DNA of 64,000 nt from Takakia lepidozioides (taxonomy: Eukaryota; Streptophyta; Takakiopsida; Takakiales; Takakiaceae), in the NCBI GenBank assembly GCA_030704615.1, contig CM060732.1, forward strand, positions 33,585,053 through 33,649,052, read 5' to 3'. Shown one piece after another: positions 58,691 to 64,000 of the stretch (position 1 is its first letter; each line of letters begins with the position of its first letter). A model generated the notes under the pieces. It searched no databases. It was given only the letters and a program-made list of their open reading frames with translations, and had not been told where the DNA came from. The position numbers were made by a program, and so were the translations under genes.

Positions 58691-59110
58691 GGGAGTCTTT
58701 GACAATGTGGCTGAATGAAATGTGGTGTCGTGGAATGCAATGATCGCAGGATATGCCCAGCATGGTTGTCAAGGTCCTGCAACTATTTGAAGGAATGCGA
58801 AAGAACGGCTTGAAGCCGGACGTGTCACCTTTATATGTGTTCTCTCTGCATGCAACCACACTGGCCTACTGAAATCCAGATGTTGTGGTGTGGAAACATC
58901 TATGTCGCAACTAGCAGGTGGGATGATACTGCAAAGGTGAGAAGAATGATCACGGTCAGAGGGGTTAGAAAGGAGTCAGGAGCCAGGTCGCTGCTGCATT
59001 GAGGTTGGCAACAGGGTGCACACCTTCGTTGTAGCTGACAAGTTGCATCCCAGAATTAAGGAAATCCATGCTGAGCTGAGAAGATTGTCTGGGTGGAATG
59101 ACTTTGACAA
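58691..59110 (+). pseudogene. PPR gene remnant C: last S motif, E and E+ parts
   Basis: VVSWNAMIAGYAQHGCQG is followed, with frame changes, by VTFICVLSACNHTGLL, then GNRVHTFVVADKLHPRIKEI and HAELRRLSG. This is the E+ to pre-DYW section. The middle (about 80 residues of the E domain) is deleted relative to 62607-63180. It stops before any DYW domain. Confidence 0.75.
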
Positions 59111-59159
59111 GTAACTGCCAATGTGGCAGCAGGAAAGTATCCAAAAACAGATAACAAGT

Positions 59160-62100
59160 TCAACAATGTAGCTGAATGAATTGTGGTGCCACGGAACGCC
59201 ATGCTTATGCACAACAAGGGTGTGGGATGGAGGCTTTGGAGACCTATGAGTAAATGATGGTGGAAGGGGTGAAGCCCGACCACATCACGTCTGTGCGTTT
59301 GCAAGCCTGGCAACCCTGGAAAAGGGCAAAGAGGTGCATGGTTGCATCGCGAAAGCAGGAATTGTACCAGATGTGATTCTGAACAATACCCTCGTGGACA
59401 TGTATGTCAAATGTAGGAGGCATTTCAGCAGATTCAGATACATTTGTCTGTCTCTTGCTTAAGTGCATCAAGATGAAAGGTCTGGAAGCTGGAAAGCAGG
59501 TGCACACTCACATTATCCAAAGTGGATTCACGCCAAGTGTTTTTCTCCTCAACACCCTTGTCAACATGTGAAACCTGGGAGCTCTGGAAAAGGGGAAAGA
59601 GGTCCATGGTGACATCGTCAAAGCTGGAATTGCACCAGATGTCATTCTGAACACTGCCCTGGTGGACATGTATGCCAAATGTGGGTGCATTAAGGATGCG
59701 AAGGGAGTTTTCAACACCATGGCAGCACGAGATGTGGTGTCATGGAAGCTGATGCTTGCAGGGTATGCACAGCAAGGACGTGGTATGAAGGCTTTGGAGA
59801 CCTATGATCAAATGATGGGGGAAGGGGTGAAGCCCGACCACATCACATTTGAATTTGCGATGCGTGTGCAAGCCTGGCAGCTCTGGAAAACGGCGAAAGA
59901 GGTCCATGGCGACATTGTCAGAGCTGCAATTGTACCGAGTGTCATTCTGAACAATACCCTCGTGGACATGTATAAAGGGAGTGTTCGACAGTATGGTTGA
60001 ATGAGATGTGGTCTCGTGGAGTGCAATGATTGCAGGATATGCACAGCAAGGGCGCGAGATGGAGGCTTTGGAGACCTTTAAGCAAATGATATGCAAAGGG
60101 GTGAAGCCCAACCGCATAAAAAAAATTTGCATTGGCAATGCGTGTGCAAGCATGGCAGCCCTGGAAAGGTGCAAAGAGGTCCATGGTGACATCGTCAAAT
60201 CTGGAATTGTACCCAATGTCATTCTGAATACTGCCCTGCTGGACATGTATGTCAAATGTGAGTGCATCGAGGATGCAAAGGGAGTATTCGACAGTATGGC
60301 TGAATGAGATGTGGTGTCGTGGAGTGCGATGATTGCAGGATATGCACAGCAAGGATGCGGGATGGAGGCTTTGGAGACCTATGAGCAATTGATGTGTGAA
60401 GGGGTGAAGCCCAACCGCAACACATTTGTTTGTGTTTGCAATGCGTGTGCAAGCCTAGGAGCTCTGGAAAGGGGGAAAGAGGTCCATGGTGACATTGTCA
60501 AAGCTGGATTTGTACCAGATGTTATCCTGAACACTGCCCTGGTGGACATGTATGCCAAATGTGGGTGCATGAAGGATGCGAAGGGAGTTTTCAAATGGCT
60601 GAACAAGATGTGGTGTCGTGGAATGCGATGCTTGCAGGGTATGCACAGCAGGGGCGTGGGATGGAGGCTTTGGAGATCTATGAGCAAATGATGGGGGAAG
60701 GGGTGAAGACCGACCACATCACGTTTGTATGCGTTTGCAATGCGTGTGCAAGCCTAGCAGCCCTGGAAAAGGGCAAAGAGGTGCATGGTTGCATCGCCAA
60801 AGCTGGAACTGTACCAAGTGTGATCCTGAACACTGCCCTGGTGGACATGTATGCCAAATATGGGAGCATTGAGGATGCAGAGGGAGGGTTCAACAATATG
60901 GCTGAACGAGATTTGTTGTCGTGGAACGTGATGCTTGCAAGATATGCACAGCAGGGCGTGGGATAGAGGACTTAGAGACCTATGAGCAAATGATGGGGGA
61001 AGGGGTGAAGCGCGACCACATCACGTTTGTGTGCGTGTGCAAGCCTGGCAGCCTTGGAAAAGGGCAAAGAGGTGCATGGTTGCATCGCCAAAGCTGGAAT
61101 TGTACAGATGTGATTCTAAACAATACCCTCATGGACATGTATGCCAAATGTGGGAGCATTGAGGATGTGGAGGGAGTGGTCAACAATATGGCTGAACGAG
61201 ATTTGGTGTCATGGAACGCCATGCTTGCAGGGTATACACAGCAGGGACGCGGGATGGAGGCCTTGGATCAGACCTATGAGCAAATGATGGGGGAAGGGGT
61301 GAAATTCAACCACATCACGTTTGTGAGCGTTTGCAATGCTTATGCAAGCCTGGCAGCCCTGGAAAAAGGCAAAGAGGTCCATGATGGGGGAAGGGGGGAA
61401 GCCCGACCACATCACGTTTGTGTGCATTTGTAATGCTTGTGCAAGCCACATTCATTTGTGTTCTCAATGTTGGTGCCAGCATGGTGGCCCTGGAGAAGGG
61501 CAAAGATATCCATGCTAAATTATCAAAGCTGAAATTTCGTCATACATTAATTGGGAGACTGCCCTTGTTAACATGTATGCCAAATATGGGAGTGTAAGGT
61601 AGGCCTGTCTAGTGTTCAACAATATGGTGGCAGGATATACCAAGCATGGTTGTGGTAGGAATGCCTTCGAGACATATGATCAACTGATACAGCAAGGGGT
61701 GATGCCCTATCAGGTTACATTTGTTTGCATTCTCAAGGCTTGTGCGAGACTGGCAGCCCTGGAAAACGGCAAAGAGGTCCATGCTGACATATGAAAGCTG
61801 GACTTGTACCAAATCTGATTTTGAACAATAGCCTTGTTGACACGTATGTGAAATGCGGGAGCATGAAGGTTGCAAAGAGAGTATTTGTCAACATGGCTGA
61901 ACGGGATGTGGTGTCGTGGAATGCGATGATCACAGGATATGCCCAGCATGGGTGTGGGATGGAGGCTTTGGGGACCTACGAGCAAAAGATGCGGAAGCAT
62001 TCAACAAAATGCCTCAACGATCTTGATCACGTGGAATATAATGTTGGCAGGATTTACTAAGCATGGGTGTGGTAGGAATGCTTTTGAGACCTATGAGCAG

Positions 62101-63458
62101 ATTCTGCGCAAAGGGGTGAAGCCCAACCACATCAGATTTGTTTGTGTTTGCAATGCGTGTGCAAGCCTGGCAGCCCTGGAAAAGGGCAAAGAGGTGCATG
62201 GTTGCATCGCCAAAGCTGGAATTGTACCAGATGTGATTCTGAACAATACCCTCGTAGACATGTATGCCAAATGTGGGAGCATTGAGGATGTGGAGGGAGT
62301 GTTCAACAATATGGCTGAACAAGATTTGGTGACATGGAACGCCATGCTTGTAGGATATGCACAGCAGGGGTGCGGGATGGAGGCCTGGGGGAAGGGGTGA
62401 AGCCCGACCACATCACGTTTGCGTGCATTTGCAATGCGTGTGCAAGCCTGGCAGCCCTGGAAAAGGGCAAAGAGGTTCATGGTGACATCATCAAAACTGG
62501 AATTGTACCAAATGTCATTCTGGACACTGCCATGGTTCACTTGTATGCGAAATGTGAGTGCAATGAGGATGCAAAGGGAGTATTTGACAATATGGCTGAA
62601 TGAAATGTGGTGTCGTGGAATGTGATGATCGCAGGACATGCCCAGCATGGTTGTCATAGGGAGGTCCTGCAACTATTTGAAGGAATGCAAAAGAAAGGCT
62701 TGAAGCCGGACAGTATCACCTTTATATATGTTCTCTCTGCTTGCAGCCACACTGACCTATTGAATGAAGGAAGACACTACTTCGATTCCCTGAGTGAAGA
62801 TCATGGTATCAATCTGACAATAAAGCATTTTGGCTGCATGGTGGACCTTCTTGGACGTGCGGGACAATTGGATGAGGCAGTGGACGTGATTAGTAAAATG
62901 CCAATCAATCCAGATGTTGTGGTGTGGAAGGCCTTGCTTGGTGCCTACAGAATCCATGGCAATGTGGAGATGGCTGAATGTGTGGCAACATCTATCCTCA
63001 AGCGGGATGAACAGGATGCCGCAACTTATGTGGTGCTATATCAAACATCTATGATGCAGCTGGCAGATGGGATGATACTGCAAAGGTGAGAAGAATGATG
63101 AAGGTCAGAGGGGTTAGAAAGGAGCCAGATGACAAGTTGCATCCCAGAATTAAGGAAATCCATGCTGACATGAGAAGATTGTCTGGGCAGATGAAGGAGG
63201 CGGGGTATGTGCCTGACACGCGCTTTTTATTGCATGATGTAGAGGAAAGGAATTTTCTCTTAGCCACTACTGTGAGAAGCTGGCCATTGGTTTTGGGCTG
63301 ATCAACACGACTCATCAAGAATCTTCGAGTGTGTGGAGACTGCCACACCTCCACCAAATTCATCTCAAAGATTGTTGGGCGAGCAATTGTTGTATGGGAC
63401 GCTAACTACTTTCCACCACTTTGAAGATGGGATTTGTTCTTGTGGTGATTACTGGTGA
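59160..63458 (+). pseudogene. PPR gene remnant D: amplified PLS array with E, E+ and DYW domains
   Basis: DYW-class PPR proteins deaminate specific cytidines in organellar transcripts. Units reading KGKEVHG(D/C)I(V/A)KAGIVP, then VILN-LVDMYAKCG, then RDVVSWNAMLAGYAQQG and EGVKPDHITFVC recur about every 300 bp. KEVHG words lie near 59330, 59600, 59903, 60179, 60481, 60780, 61070, 61375, 61775, 62195 and 62478. The end reads SITFIYVLSACSHTDLLNEG, MVDLLGRAGQLDEA, WKALLGAYRIHGNVE, then LHPRIKEIHADMRRL and [17 protein letters not shown], finishing at a DYW tripeptide plus stop (63447-63458). In the deaminase HxE position the text is YCEKLA, not HSEKLA, so the catalytic His is lost. More than ten stops and frame changes make it a pseudogene. 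Confidence 0.88.
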
Positions 63459-64000
63459 AAGGATGTTTCCTTGGAAAGACGCTAGTGTCTTGCTTTATTC
63501 ATTGATCTGTGTAGCTACTCAGACCATCCACCATTTCCTGATAGTGGGGTCTACTCAGCATAGGTAGGAAGTCAGTCCACAATTGCACTTGACTAAAGGA
63601 GTGATTTTTGACAAATTCTGGTGACAGTGGATGGAAATTAGAGTGCTATCCTAATTCTGGGTTTGGGTGGTGGAGCTTCTCCAAAGCTTGAAGATGGAAG
63701 TGAATACAAATTTTAATGAGCTTGATGAGAGGGGCAGCCCTGTGCACAAGTTTGTTCAGCATCTTAAATTTGGATATGTTTGTTTGTTTCTCGTGGTGTG
63801 GCTTTGGATGGAGCCCTTGGTGAACTTACATGAATATTGTCAAAAGCTAGCGTTAATCCACCAAGATCCATGCTTGGAAGTTCATATAGTGAATGTAAGG
63901 GTATTTGGGTATGTTGATATTGATTTGATGTGGCTTGTGAAAATTGAACATTGAAATGCAGATCCGCCATTTTTCTTCCAGAAAAAAACAAAACACGGGA
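63459..64000. other. No gene recognised
   Basis: An open frame at 63667-63954 lacks an ATG at its start and resembles nothing known. The 3' flank of the PPR-DYW remnant. Confidence 0.5.

Overview
This window is nuclear DNA from a land plant, probably a non-seed plant such as a lycophyte or fern, though a gymnosperm cannot be excluded. Two phenylalanine ammonia-lyase (PAL) copies show no intron where flowering-plant PALs normally carry one. There is a cluster of PLS/DYW-class pentatricopeptide repeat (PPR) sequences and a cutin/suberin-type glycerol-3-phosphate acyltransferase with one short intron. Plant transposon families (Ty1/Copia, chromodomain Ty3/Gypsy, CACTA, hAT, LINE, SINE-like) fill most of the rest. 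A run of exactly 500 N (17084-17583) is a scaffold gap.

Layout. 1-3470: 5' part of a PAL gene (minus strand) with its upstream region, cut by the window edge; the same block recurs in the same orientation at 51606-55059, where the gene is complete. 3471-7000: no intact gene; decayed PPR scraps from 6250. 7010-10461: a PPR fragment joined to a 5'-truncated Copia element with a recognisable 3' LTR. 10462-12500: a degenerate region, possibly from a LINE ORF1. 12505-18140: a CACTA DNA transposon flanked by TAG on both sides, holding a 2.1-kb minisatellite and the gap. 18141-20365: PPR, Gypsy-integrase and LINE fragments. 21008-27810: a full-length chromovirus (minus strand) with both LTRs, a primer-binding site and a GAACA target-site duplication, but with many breaks in its polyprotein. 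28195-29070: a tandem repeat. 29735-31977: a broken cytochrome P450. 32000-36480: AT-rich DNA with hairpins and duplicated fragments. 36484-38650: a 5'-truncated LINE (minus strand). 39890-45860: SINE-like units and a complete 698-bp non-autonomous hAT element with a perfect 8-bp target-site duplication. 46478-48317: an intact two-exon GPAT gene. 51049-53226: the complete PAL gene. 55675-63458: remnants of at least three PPR genes, the last ending in a DYW domain and containing an array of near-identical 300-bp PLS units.

Only the two PAL copies and the GPAT gene look functional. PAL supplies cinnamate to phenylpropanoid metabolism, and GPAT makes monoacylglycerol precursors of cutin or suberin. 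Both feed surface and wall polymers, but nothing here shows they are co-regulated. Everything else is repeats or pseudogenes, and the main interest lies in how those repeats are built. All calls come from reading the sequence; no database search was run.
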